A stretch of 64,000 nucleotides of DNA from Marinobacter salexigens (lineage in GTDB: Bacteria; Pseudomonadota; Gammaproteobacteria; Pseudomonadales; Oleiphilaceae): NCBI RefSeq assembly GCF_002806945.1, contig NZ_NIHC01000006.1, positions 124,001 to 188,000 on the forward strand, written 5' to 3'. Both the position numbers and the translations under genes were made by a program. The notes under the pieces are model-generated. The model saw only the letters and a program-made list of their open reading frames with translations. It searched no databases and was not told the DNA's origin. Positions 17,178 to 24,712 of the stretch are shown piece by piece (position 1 is the first letter of the stretch; each line of letters begins with the position of its first letter).

Positions 17178-18866
17178 ATGAGCGAGGTCGCGACCAGCGT
17201 TAACCCCGGGCTAACCCAGCCCCTGCTGGCAAAGCGCACCTCACGTCGCTGGCTATTCAGCGCCGCGCTCACTACGGCCATCGTTGCACTGCCGGTTTTA
17301 TCGGTTATTTTTCTGGCCTTCTTCCCTGAAGAGAACATCTGGCCACATCTGCTGGAAACCACACTACCCCGCTACCTTGTAACAACCATCAAGCTCATGG
17401 CCGGGGTTGGCGCTATTACCTTGGTCATCGGCCTTTCAACCGCTTGGGCCGTAACCATGTGTGAATTCCCGGGGCGCAAGTTCTTTGAATGGGCCATGCT
17501 ACTGCCGTTTGCAGTGCCTGCGTATGTGATTGCTTATGTTTACACCAGCCTTCTTGATTATGCTGGCCCGGTGCAAGGTGCCCTGAGGGATGTGTTTGGC
17601 TGGACCAACGCAGCTGACTACTGGTTTCCTGAAATCCGTAGCCTTGAAGGCGCCACCCTGATGATCGGTCTGGTGCTCTACCCATACGTTTACCTTCTTG
17701 CCCGCGCCGCCTTCCTGGAACAGTCGCCTTCCTTGTTCGCCGTCAGCCGCAGCCTTGGCCATTCAGCATTGAGCACGTTTTTTAAAGTGGTGCTGCCCAT
17801 TGCCCGCCCGGCCGTTGCTGTAGGCCTTTCACTGGTATTAATGGAAACGCTGAACGATTTTGGCACCGTCGATTTCTTTGCGGTACAAACGCTCACGGCA
17901 GGCCTGTTTGACACCTGGATGAACCTCGGCAACCTGGGCGGTGCCGCCCAGATAGCCACAACCATGCTCATTTTCGTTGTTATTCTGGTCACCCTTGAGC
18001 GTTATTCCCGGCGGCGCCAGCAACAGTTCGCAGCGCGGGACAACCGCGACCCTATCCGCCGCTTTACTATGTCATTTCCCCGGCAGTTGATCTGTGTTGC
18101 TGTTTGTGCCGTTCCGGTAGTTCTGGGTTTTGTGATCCCTGGCGTCACGCTTGGCGTTTATGCCTGGGAGTACTTTGGCGAGAGCTGGAATCCGGACTTT
18201 ATACGTAACACCTTTAACAGCTTGTTCCTTTCTGGAACCGCTGCCCTGACCACTCTTTTGATCGGCGTTACCCTTGCCTACAGTCGCAGGCTCCACAATA
18301 CCCGCGGCATGCAGGTACTCATGCGCCTTTCAAGCCTGGGATATGCCATGCCGGGCGCCGTGCTGGCAGTGGGCGTAATTGTACCTCTGGCGGGTTTTGA
18401 TAACTGGCTGGACAGCCTGATGCGTGACTACTTTGGTGTAAGCACAGGCCTGCTGCTCAGCGGCTCTGCCTTCGCTATCGTGTTTGCTTACACGGTCCGC
18501 TTTCTGGCGGTGTCTGCTGGCAGCGTCGAAAGCGCTCTGCAGAAGATTACCCCGAGCATGGATATGGCATCGCGGTCACTGGGCAACAGTCCGAGCAAAA
18601 CATTGGTGAAGGTTCACCTCCCCATGTTGCGCGGAACCCTGGTAACTGCGGCTTTGGTGGTTTTCGTGGACTGCATGAAAGAGTTACCGGCCACGCTGAT
18701 ACTCCGGCCGTTTAACTTCGAAACTCTGGCAACCTACGTGTACCAGTTTGCCTCTGATGAGCGCCTTTACCACAGCGCCCTACCGGCACTGATCATCGTA
18801 CTGGCCGGTATTATTCCAATCATTCTTATGAGCCGGTCCATTTCCAACACCCGCTCTATGGCCTGA
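17178..18866 (+). CDS. Fe(3+) ABC transporter permease (FbpB-like, fused two-permease form)
   Basis: A 562-residue inner-membrane protein with about 12 helices and two copies of the binding-protein-dependent transport domain. EAA-like loops are visible in each half: SLGHSALSTFFKVVLPIARPAVAVG and SLGNSPSKTLVKVHLPMLRGTLVTA. This duplicated layout is that of FbpB/SfuB ferric transport permeases. I chose the ATG at 17178 (AGGAA upstream) over an open frame beginning at 17100. No partner ATPase is visible in the window, so one must be encoded elsewhere. Confidence 0.93.
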   Translation: MSEVATSVNPGLTQPLLAKRTSRRWLFSAALTTAIVALPVLSVIFLAFFPEENIWPHLLETTLPRYLVTTIKLMAGVGAITLVIGLSTAWAVTMCEFPGRKFFEWAMLLPFAVPAYVIAYVYTSLLDYAGPVQGALRDVFGWTNAADYWFPEIRSLEGATLMIGLVLYPYVYLLARAAFLEQSPSLFAVSRSLGHSALSTFFKVVLPIARPAVAVGLSLVLMETLNDFGTVDFFAVQTLTAGLFDTWMNLGNLGGAAQIATTMLIFVVILVTLERYSRRRQQQFAARDNRDPIRRFTMSFPRQLICVAVCAVPVVLGFVIPGVTLGVYAWEYFGESWNPDFIRNTFNSLFLSGTAALTTLLIGVTLAYSRRLHNTRGMQVLMRLSSLGYAMPGAVLAVGVIVPLAGFDNWLDSLMRDYFGVSTGLLLSGSAFAIVFAYTVRFLAVSAGSVESALQKITPSMDMASRSLGNSPSKTLVKVHLPMLRGTLVTAALVVFVDCMKELPATLILRPFNFETLATYVYQFASDERLYHSALPALIIVLAGIIPIILMSRSISNTRSMA

Positions 18867-18872
18867 TTAACC

Positions 18873-19364
18873 TCAAAGCTGGGATGTCACTCTTGATCGG
18901 GCATCCTGAACGACAAACCTGCCCTGAAACACCGCTACCGGATCGCCTTGTGGCGAATTGTTCGGCGCACCACAGAACACTTCAGCGGTCAAATCCAGGC
19001 GGCCCTTGCCGTGTCTTGCCAGGCTCTTCCTGAAACGCTCCGGGATTTCATTCCCCGGTAGCCGACAAATGGCGTAAAAATCCGAGGTTACCGGCTCAAG
19101 ATAATCAATACTGCCGGTCTGTACGACCACACTTCCCTTCAAGCCAAGATCAGCCAGGGCAAGCTCCGTAACCCCCCAGGCTGCTGTTACGGCTACCGAA
19201 TAAACGCTGCCACCAAAACCGGTGCCCTGATGATTGCTATTGGGCGCAAGCGGTGCACTGATAAGCAGTGAGCTGCCATCCCACGAATGCAACTCTATGC
19301 CAAGCGCACGGGAAAGCGGAATTTCCTCGTGAATACGCCTCTGGAATGCGGAAAGCTGAGCCAT
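18873..19364 (-). CDS. Hotdog-fold thioesterase, YiiD C-terminal type
   Basis: A 163-residue protein matching the C-terminal thioesterase domain of YiiD. It has a hotdog fold with IPLSRALGIELHSWDGSSLLISAPLAPNSNHQGTGFGGSVYSVAVTAAWGVTELALADLGLKGSVVVQTGSIDYLEPV; the NHQGTGFGGSVY segment is the likely active-site helix. The probable substrate is an acyl-thioester. An ideal AGGAGGAG precedes the ATG. It converges on the permease gene with 6 bases between stops and could share lipid metabolism with the acyl-CoA ligase upstream. Confidence 0.87.
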   Translation of the reverse strand: MAQLSAFQRRIHEEIPLSRALGIELHSWDGSSLLISAPLAPNSNHQGTGFGGSVYSVAVTAAWGVTELALADLGLKGSVVVQTGSIDYLEPVTSDFYAICRLPGNEIPERFRKSLARHGKGRLDLTAEVFCGAPNNSPQGDPVAVFQGRFVVQDARSRVTSQL

Positions 19365-19441
19365 AAACTCCTCCTGATGTGGGTTAATTCTATGCCCACC
19401 ACCTGTCTACCCCAATGCGACCAATGTCGGTTCCAAAACGC

Positions 19442-19468
19442 ATCAGGCCCGGCTAAGCCGGGCCTGAT
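19442..19468 (-). terminator. Terminator of the acyl-CoA ligase gene
   Basis: ATCAGGCCCGGC (19442-19453) and GCCGGGCCTGAT (19457-19468) form a perfect 12-bp stem with a TAA loop, 22 bases beyond the ligase stop. In the minus direction it is followed by a short GCGTTTTGG stretch. Confidence 0.8.
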
Positions 19469-19490
19469 CTGAACAAAAGCAGAGTGCGCG

Positions 19491-21158
19491 TTACTGCCAG
19501 ATAACCTTCTTCTTCTGCGCATACCATTCGTTCACCTGGTTTTCATAGGTGTCTTCCACCACGTTCCTCTTCAGCTTCAGCGTTGGGGTAAGGAAGCTGT
19601 TCTCGATACTCCACTCATCTCTGACAATAATAACGAAAGCCAGTTTCTCGTGGGGATCTACCGTCTTATTCACACTCTCAACAAGCTTTGTGAAGCTTTC
19701 TTCAAGGTCCTTGCGAACACTGGCATCTCCGACCGTTGGCCGGATACCCTCCGCCAACTGAACCATTGCGAAAGGCTGGGTCTGGTTGGCTCCAGACACA
19801 CACACCAGCTCAATCGACTGGTGAGCCATCAACCGGTTTTCGATCGGCGCCGGGGCAATGTACTTACCCTTGCTGGTTTTGAAAATTTCCTTCATCCGGC
19901 CGGTAATTTTCAGGCGACCCATCTCATCGATTTCGCCTTTATCACCGGTTTTCAGAAAACCATCTTCGGTGAACGCTTCTTTGGTTTTTTCCTCATCCTT
20001 GTAATAACCCACCATGGTGGCCGGGCTCTTGATCAGAATTTCACCCTCAGGGCTGATTTTGGTTTCCACACCCGGCATGGATTCCCCAACATAACCGGTA
20101 CGGGAACGCCCGGGCTTGTTTATATGGGAATAGGCAAAGTTCTCCGACATGCCATAGCCCTCCAGCAACTCAAGGCCAAGGTTGCGATACCAATCCAGCA
20201 CATCGCCAGCCAATGGCGCAGACCCACTGCCAGCCAGCTTGACCTTATCGAGGCCCAACCCCTTGAGGACTTTCTTTTTGATCAGCTTGCTCACCACAGG
20301 AATCTTAAGCAACGTATCAAGCTTCTTCTGCGGCAACTTCTGCAGGACACCCTGCTGGAACCGGACCCACAGCCGCGGCACTGACAGGAACAGTGTTGGC
20401 TGAGCACGCCTCATGTCTTCAACAAATGTATCAAGGGAGTCCGCAAAGAACAGATGAAAGCCTGCGTACAACGACGCCAACTCAACAAACGTGCGCTCGA
20501 ATACGTGCGCCAGCGGCAAATAAGACAGCATGCGCTCGTCAGGACCAACCTGCAGAACTTCCATGCCACCCTCGGCCGCATAAGCCATATTCCGGAAACT
20601 CAGCATCACACCCTTGGGCTTTCCTGTGCTGCCAGAGGTATAAACAATGGTCGCCAACTCATCGGGATCGCGATGAACTTTTTCTTCCAGGGGAGGATAC
20701 TTGGCAACAATGTCATCCCAGGTTTCGAAATCGTTGGGCGGGCTCAGCGGGAATGAAATGCAGCGCACGGTATCCGGTACACCCGGCTTCATCATATCCC
20801 AGTCATCCAGCTTGCCCACAAACAGCACATCGCACTCAGCGTGATTCAGTACGTAGTTAACCGTGTCGGCATTCAGGGTCGGATACAAGGGTACAGAAAT
20901 GTGGCCCGCCATCCAGATCGCCCAATCGGTCATTATCCAGTGTGCGCAGTTTTTGGAAATCAGGCCAACACGACTCTTCTCTGGCAGATTAAGAGACTTC
21001 AAGTACGACGCCATGCGACGCGCTTCATCCACTGCCCTTCCCCACGTGTACTCAACTACTTTGCCATCGCCAATGGGCTGGGTCATATACAGGGAGTTCG
21101 TTTTCTCCGACTCCCAGCGATAGACCATATCCAGTGGAAGTTTGTTTTTAGTTTGCAT
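19491..21158 (-). CDS. AMP-binding long-chain acyl-CoA synthetase
   Basis: Activates fatty acids to acyl-CoA via acyl-adenylate. The 555 residues contain the P-loop-like motif TIVYTSGSTGKPKGVMLSFRNM, the adenylate-forming motif GYGMSENFAYSHINKPGRSRTGYVGESMPGVETKISPEGEILIKSP and the hinge TGDKGEIDEMGRLKITGRMKEIFKTSKGKYIAPAPIE. This is the large long-chain ligase subfamily also found in marine wax-ester producers. AAGGAA precedes the ATG at 21158. It is monocistronic and divergent from the ABC importer genes. Confidence 0.94.
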   Translation of the reverse strand: MQTKNKLPLDMVYRWESEKTNSLYMTQPIGDGKVVEYTWGRAVDEARRMASYLKSLNLPEKSRVGLISKNCAHWIMTDWAIWMAGHISVPLYPTLNADTVNYVLNHAECDVLFVGKLDDWDMMKPGVPDTVRCISFPLSPPNDFETWDDIVAKYPPLEEKVHRDPDELATIVYTSGSTGKPKGVMLSFRNMAYAAEGGMEVLQVGPDERMLSYLPLAHVFERTFVELASLYAGFHLFFADSLDTFVEDMRRAQPTLFLSVPRLWVRFQQGVLQKLPQKKLDTLLKIPVVSKLIKKKVLKGLGLDKVKLAGSGSAPLAGDVLDWYRNLGLELLEGYGMSENFAYSHINKPGRSRTGYVGESMPGVETKISPEGEILIKSPATMVGYYKDEEKTKEAFTEDGFLKTGDKGEIDEMGRLKITGRMKEIFKTSKGKYIAPAPIENRLMAHQSIELVCVSGANQTQPFAMVQLAEGIRPTVGDASVRKDLEESFTKLVESVNKTVDPHEKLAFVIIVRDEWSIENSFLTPTLKLKRNVVEDTYENQVNEWYAQKKKVIWQ

Positions 21159-21401
21159 GAACGTTCCTTGCTTTCGTTATTTGATTTATAAGGGCATTAT
21201 TTAGACTTTAGTAGCATATTTCAACACATTATGGCGGGCCAAAGCGTGACACAAGCCAACTGGACAGAAACTCGCCCCAAGCATATCCAATCAGGCCACG
21301 ATCACGTTAACACGCTCTAGCAACAAGTTGGTGATGCTGTGATAAACTCTCGGCTTCATTGTCGCAAACACCACAAGAAAACAAGCATCGGAGATGGGCA
21401 T

Positions 21402-22376
21402 ATGGCCAAGAAAACACTTCGCACCCTGCTGGGCGCGTCACTGATGGCATTAACAAGTCTTTCACTGGCGGCAGAGCCAAAAGTTGTCGCCATTACACAG
21501 ATTGTAGAGCATCCAGCTCTGGATGCAGCCCATCAAGGCGTTAAAGATGAACTGGCCGCTCGGGGCTATACAGAAGGTGACAACCTCAAGCTCATGCATG
21601 AAAGCGCTCAGGGTAACTCCGCCATCGCCTCCCAAATTGCCCGTAAATTCGTCGGCGAAGGTGCCGACGTAATTGTGGCCATTGCCACACCTTCCGCGCA
21701 GACAGTTGCCGCGGCTGCCCGCAACATTCCAGTGGTCTTTGCTGCCGTAACAGATCCGGTAGGCGCCAAGCTGGTTCAAAGCGCTGAAGCTCCGGGCGCA
21801 AACATTACCGGTGTAAGCGACATGCTGCCCATCGACAAGCACCTGGACATGCTGCAGCGCATGGTTCCGGATGCCAAGCGCATTGGCACGGTATACAACC
21901 CCGGCGAAGCCAACGCAGTATCACTGATTGAGCTGCTGGAGGAGCGCCTTGAAGCCCGTGGGCTGACGTTAGTTAAAGGTGCAGCCACCAAAACCTCCGA
22001 AGTACTGGGTGCAGCCCGCTCTCTGGTGGGTAAGGCCGATGCTATTTATCTGACCACAGACAACACCGTTATCAGCGCCGCTGAAGCGGTTATCTCTGTA
22101 GGCGAACGCGCCAAGATCCCGGTGTTTGCCGCCGACACAGCAACGGTTGCCCGGGGTGCCGTCGCAGCACTGGGCTTCGACTACTACGACCACGGTCGGC
22201 AGGCTGGCGTAATGGTTGCGCGTATTCTTGATGGTGAAAAGCCGGCTGACATGCCCGTAGAAACCATGGAAAAGCTTAATCTGTTTGTAAACCCGGAAGC
22301 TGGCGAGCGCATGGGCACTACCTTGGCAGATGATGTGATCGCAGAAGCTGCTGAGATCGTAAAAAGCGACAAGTAA
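21402..22376 (+). CDS. ABC transporter substrate-binding protein (TrpX-like family)
   Basis: A 324-residue periplasmic binding protein of the ABC_sub_bind family. The ATG at 21402 (GGAG 8 bases upstream) yields a signal peptide (LRTLLGASLMALTSLSLAAEP). The fold motifs are VVAITQIVEHPALDAAHQGVKDELAARGYTEG, ADVIVAIATPSAQTVAAAARNIPVVFAAVTDPVGAKLV, ITGVSD and VFAADTATVARGAVAALGFDYYDHGRQAGVMVARIL. It heads the importer operon. Family members have been linked to tryptophan or other small amino acid-like substrates; the ligand here is unknown. Confidence 0.92.
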   Translation: MAKKTLRTLLGASLMALTSLSLAAEPKVVAITQIVEHPALDAAHQGVKDELAARGYTEGDNLKLMHESAQGNSAIASQIARKFVGEGADVIVAIATPSAQTVAAAARNIPVVFAAVTDPVGAKLVQSAEAPGANITGVSDMLPIDKHLDMLQRMVPDAKRIGTVYNPGEANAVSLIELLEERLEARGLTLVKGAATKTSEVLGAARSLVGKADAIYLTTDNTVISAAEAVISVGERAKIPVFAADTATVARGAVAALGFDYYDHGRQAGVMVARILDGEKPADMPVETMEKLNLFVNPEAGERMGTTLADDVIAEAAEIVKSDK

Positions 22377-22389
22377 CACCTGACTTACG

Positions 22390-22427
22390 CGGGCGGATTC
22401 TGTATAAAGAACCCGCCCGTTTTTCTT
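22390..22427 (+). terminator. Intrinsic terminator after the binding-protein gene
   Basis: CGGGCGG (22390-22396) pairs with CCGCCCG (22413-22419), extended by TTC/GAA across one mismatch, and runs into TTTTTTCTT. It is located between binding-protein and permease genes, so the binding protein can be made in excess. Confidence 0.85.
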
Positions 22428-22445
22428 CCACAGTGAATCTTTCCC

Positions 22446-23348
22446 ATGCTAAGTGAAATTGCATTTTACGGCGCAGTCGAGACTGGCCTTATATACGGCC
22501 TGGTTGCGTTCGGTATCTACCTCTCTTTCCGCGTACTCGATTTCCCTGACCTGACCGTTGATGGCAGCTTCCCACTTGGCGCTGCCGTTGCAGCGGTTCT
22601 TATTATGGAAGGCTGGAACCCATGGTTGGCAACTGGCTCAGCCGTGCTCGCCGGCATGGCTGCGGGAGCAGTAACCGCCATTCTCAACGTAAAGCTGAAC
22701 ATTCTGAACCTGCTGGCATCCATCCTCACGATGATTGCCCTGTATTCCATTAACCTGAGGGTTATGGGCCGGCCAAACATAGCGCTGCTCGGCGAAGAAA
22801 CCGTTCTCACGCCCTGGTATTCGCTGAATCTCGACTACCACCAAGTACCAGTACTGTTGTTTGTGATCGTTATTTTTATTGCTCTTATTTTGCTCTGGCG
22901 ATTCATGAAATCTGAAACCGGCCTGGCCATGCGCGCCACCGGCGCAAACCCGAGAATGGCACGTGCCCAAGGCATAGCCACCGGCGCCATGATTATCCTT
23001 GGTGTTGCCGTATCCAATGGCCTGGTTGGCCTGGCCGGCGCACTCTTTGCCCAAAGCCAGGGCGCAGCCGATGTCACCATGGGGGTTGGCGTTATTGTTA
23101 TTGGCCTCGCCTCATTGATTGGTGGTGAGGCTGTGATTACCCCATCAACGGTTGTTCGTGCGTTGATAGCCTGCGTGGTTGGCGCGATTATTTATCGCCT
23201 GGCCATTGCCTTTGCCCTGAACGCAGACTTCCTCGGCTTGCAGGCGCAAGACCTGAACCTGATAACGGCAGTTCTGGTTACTCTGGCAATTGTGTTGCCC
23301 GGTGTACGCAGTTCTCTGGTTAGCAAATTCACCCGCAAAAATGCCTGA
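22446..23348 (+). CDS. ABC transporter permease (branched-chain type, TrpY-like)
   Basis: A 300-residue membrane protein of the BPD_transp_2 family with about eight helices. Typical stretches are GLIYGLVAFGIYLSFRVLDFPDLTVDGSFPLGAAVAAVLI, LAMRATGANPRMARAQGIAT (cytoplasmic coupling loop) and GVIVIGLASLIGGEAVI. It forms the membrane channel with the ATPase starting 9 bases downstream. The ATG is at 22446; its Shine-Dalgarno is weak. Confidence 0.92.
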   Translation: MLSEIAFYGAVETGLIYGLVAFGIYLSFRVLDFPDLTVDGSFPLGAAVAAVLIMEGWNPWLATGSAVLAGMAAGAVTAILNVKLNILNLLASILTMIALYSINLRVMGRPNIALLGEETVLTPWYSLNLDYHQVPVLLFVIVIFIALILLWRFMKSETGLAMRATGANPRMARAQGIATGAMIILGVAVSNGLVGLAGALFAQSQGAADVTMGVGVIVIGLASLIGGEAVITPSTVVRALIACVVGAIIYRLAIAFALNADFLGLQAQDLNLITAVLVTLAIVLPGVRSSLVSKFTRKNA

Positions 23349-23357
23349 GGAGGCACT

Positions 23358-24152
23358 ATGATCAGCGCAACCGATCTCCGGCTTACCTTCGGCAAAGGCA
23401 CTCCGCTGGAAAACCCCGCTTTGAGGGGCATGAGCCTTACCGTGAACCAGGGTGAGTTTGTGACCGTGATTGGCAGCAACGGTGCAGGCAAGTCCACCTT
23501 CCTGAACGCCCTGGCGGGTGAAACCCTGGTTGATAGCGGCACCATTATTGTCGACAACCTCAACGTAACCAAACTGCCCACCCACAAACGTGCAGGCCGG
23601 GTAGCGCGAGTGTTTCAAGACCCGCTTGCAGGCACCTGCGAAGGTCTTAGCATTGAAGAAAACCTGGCGCTTGCCGTTAAACGCGGCCAGCGTCGCGGCT
23701 TGGGCGCAGCCGTTAAAAAGCAGTACATGGAACAGTTCCGGGAAAGCCTGTCCTCCCTGAACCTGGGCCTGGAAAACCGCCTTGGCGATAAAATGGGTCT
23801 GCTCTCCGGTGGCCAGCGCCAGGCGGTCAGCTTGCTTATGGCGAGCCTTACCCCATCGGCCATTCTACTGCTGGACGAGCACACCGCAGCGTTGGACCCC
23901 AAAACGGCAGCCTTTGTACTGGATCTCACCACCAAGATCATCCACGAGCAGAAACTGACTGCTCTGATGGTGACCCACAGCATGAAACAGGCACTGGAAG
24001 TAGGCACACGCACAGTCATGCTGCACCAGGGCCAGGTGGTATTTGATATTGAAGGCAAAGATCGCGAAGGCCTGGAAGTGAAGGATCTTCTGGAATTATT
24101 TGAAAAGCAGCGCGGGCTTTCCGTAGACGACGACAGCTTGCTACTCGGTTAA
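23358..24152 (+). CDS. ABC transporter ATP-binding protein (TrpZ-like)
   Basis: A 264-residue ATPase that energises the importer. It has Walker A GSNGAGKSTF, Q-loop VFQDPLAG, signature GLLSGGQRQAVSLLMA, Walker B AILLLDEHTAALDP (His replaces the usual Pro of DEPT) and the switch VTHSMKQAL. A strong GAGGAGG site precedes the ATG at 23358. It is the last gene of the three-gene operon; a CATGGG/CCCATG hairpin follows at 24159-24183. Confidence 0.94.
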   Translation: MISATDLRLTFGKGTPLENPALRGMSLTVNQGEFVTVIGSNGAGKSTFLNALAGETLVDSGTIIVDNLNVTKLPTHKRAGRVARVFQDPLAGTCEGLSIEENLALAVKRGQRRGLGAAVKKQYMEQFRESLSSLNLGLENRLGDKMGLLSGGQRQAVSLLMASLTPSAILLLDEHTAALDPKTAAFVLDLTTKIIHEQKLTALMVTHSMKQALEVGTRTVMLHQGQVVFDIEGKDREGLEVKDLLELFEKQRGLSVDDDSLLLG

Positions 24153-24158
24153 TAGAAA

Positions 24159-24183
24159 CATGGGGGCACCAGCGGCTCCCATG
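24159..24183 (+). terminator. Hairpin after the importer operon
   Basis: CATGGG (24159-24164) pairs with CCCATG (24178-24183), with an inner GC/GC pair, just after the ATPase stop. No T-run follows, so this is a weak or factor-dependent terminator at best. Confidence 0.4.
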
Positions 24184-24399
24184 CTTACCGCCCTCCCCTG
24201 AATGCGCCAGCAATCAACGCTGGGAGGCCCTTAACCAGAAAAGGCCATCTTTCGCGCACTTTTTGATCACAACATGTAGTAATTGTGAGTTTTTGTACCC
24301 AAACACCGGATTTACTGAGCATTTATTTCTTGCAAGCTATTTCCCATTGATTTTCTTTGCCAGAACTCGCTTATCAATAGCCCCCCTTTAATTCACAAA

Positions 24400-24447
24400 A
24401 CACTATATCCTGTTATACTCACCCCTTATCAAGCCCATATGTAGGGC
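24400..24447 (+). promoter_or_regulatory. Paired NrdR boxes over the nrdJ promoter
   Basis: Box 1 (24400-24415, ACACTATATCCTGTTA) matches the NrdR consensus ACACWATATATWGTGT at 12 of 16 positions. Box 2 (24432-24447, AGCCCATATGTAGGGC) matches at 10. Their 32-base spacing is the three-helical-turn arrangement typical of NrdR operators. Box 1 overlaps an extended -10 (TGT-TATACT, 24411-24419), so NrdR binding would block transcription of nrdJa. NrdR repression of RNR genes is established in bacteria. Confidence 0.8.
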
Positions 24448-24487
24448 TAACGACTTCATGGCAAACCTGCGCCAACGCATGCATGCT

Positions 24488-24678
24488 AGCGGCCAAGACC
24501 CCGAACCCGGCCGCTCCCGGGGAGTAATTACCAGTTACCGGAGCACCGCTGCGGGTTCGCGTGAGCACCATATGTAGTGTTTCACAGAAAGCAACGTAAC
24601 GACCGCGCAAAAAGCAAGAGCACCAGCGCAGGTTTCGCAAATTTTTACAGGGATATGGCACCAACCTACAGGTGCCAT
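24488..24678 (+). other. Structured 5' leader of nrdJa with competing stems
   Basis: The presumed transcript has a leader of about 285 bases. AGCGGCC (24488-24494) pairs with GGCCGCT (24509-24515). CGAACCCG (24502-24509) can instead pair with CGGGTTCG (24552-24559), and CCCCG (24499-24503) with CGGGG (24518-24522). Further on, ATGGCACC (24655-24662) pairs perfectly with GGTGCCAT (24671-24678). The first three pairings exclude one another. I do not see a cobalamin riboswitch consensus. The rest of the 24153-24712 interval holds no gene. Confidence 0.5.
24565..24580 (+). promoter_or_regulatory. Third NrdR-like box
   Basis: GCACCATATGTAGTGT matches the NrdR consensus at 13 of 16 positions, better than either paired box, but stands alone inside the leader 133 bases from box 2. 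It could mark a second promoter or a roadblock site. Confidence 0.6.
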
Positions 24679-24712
24679 CGACAACAGACATACTTGAAGA
24701 TTGAGGGTGGCA

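Noticed and set aside
24421..24712. Cobalamin riboswitch upstream of the B12-dependent reductase
   Set aside because: The leader is structured, but I could not find the B12-box or the conserved core of cobalamin riboswitches.
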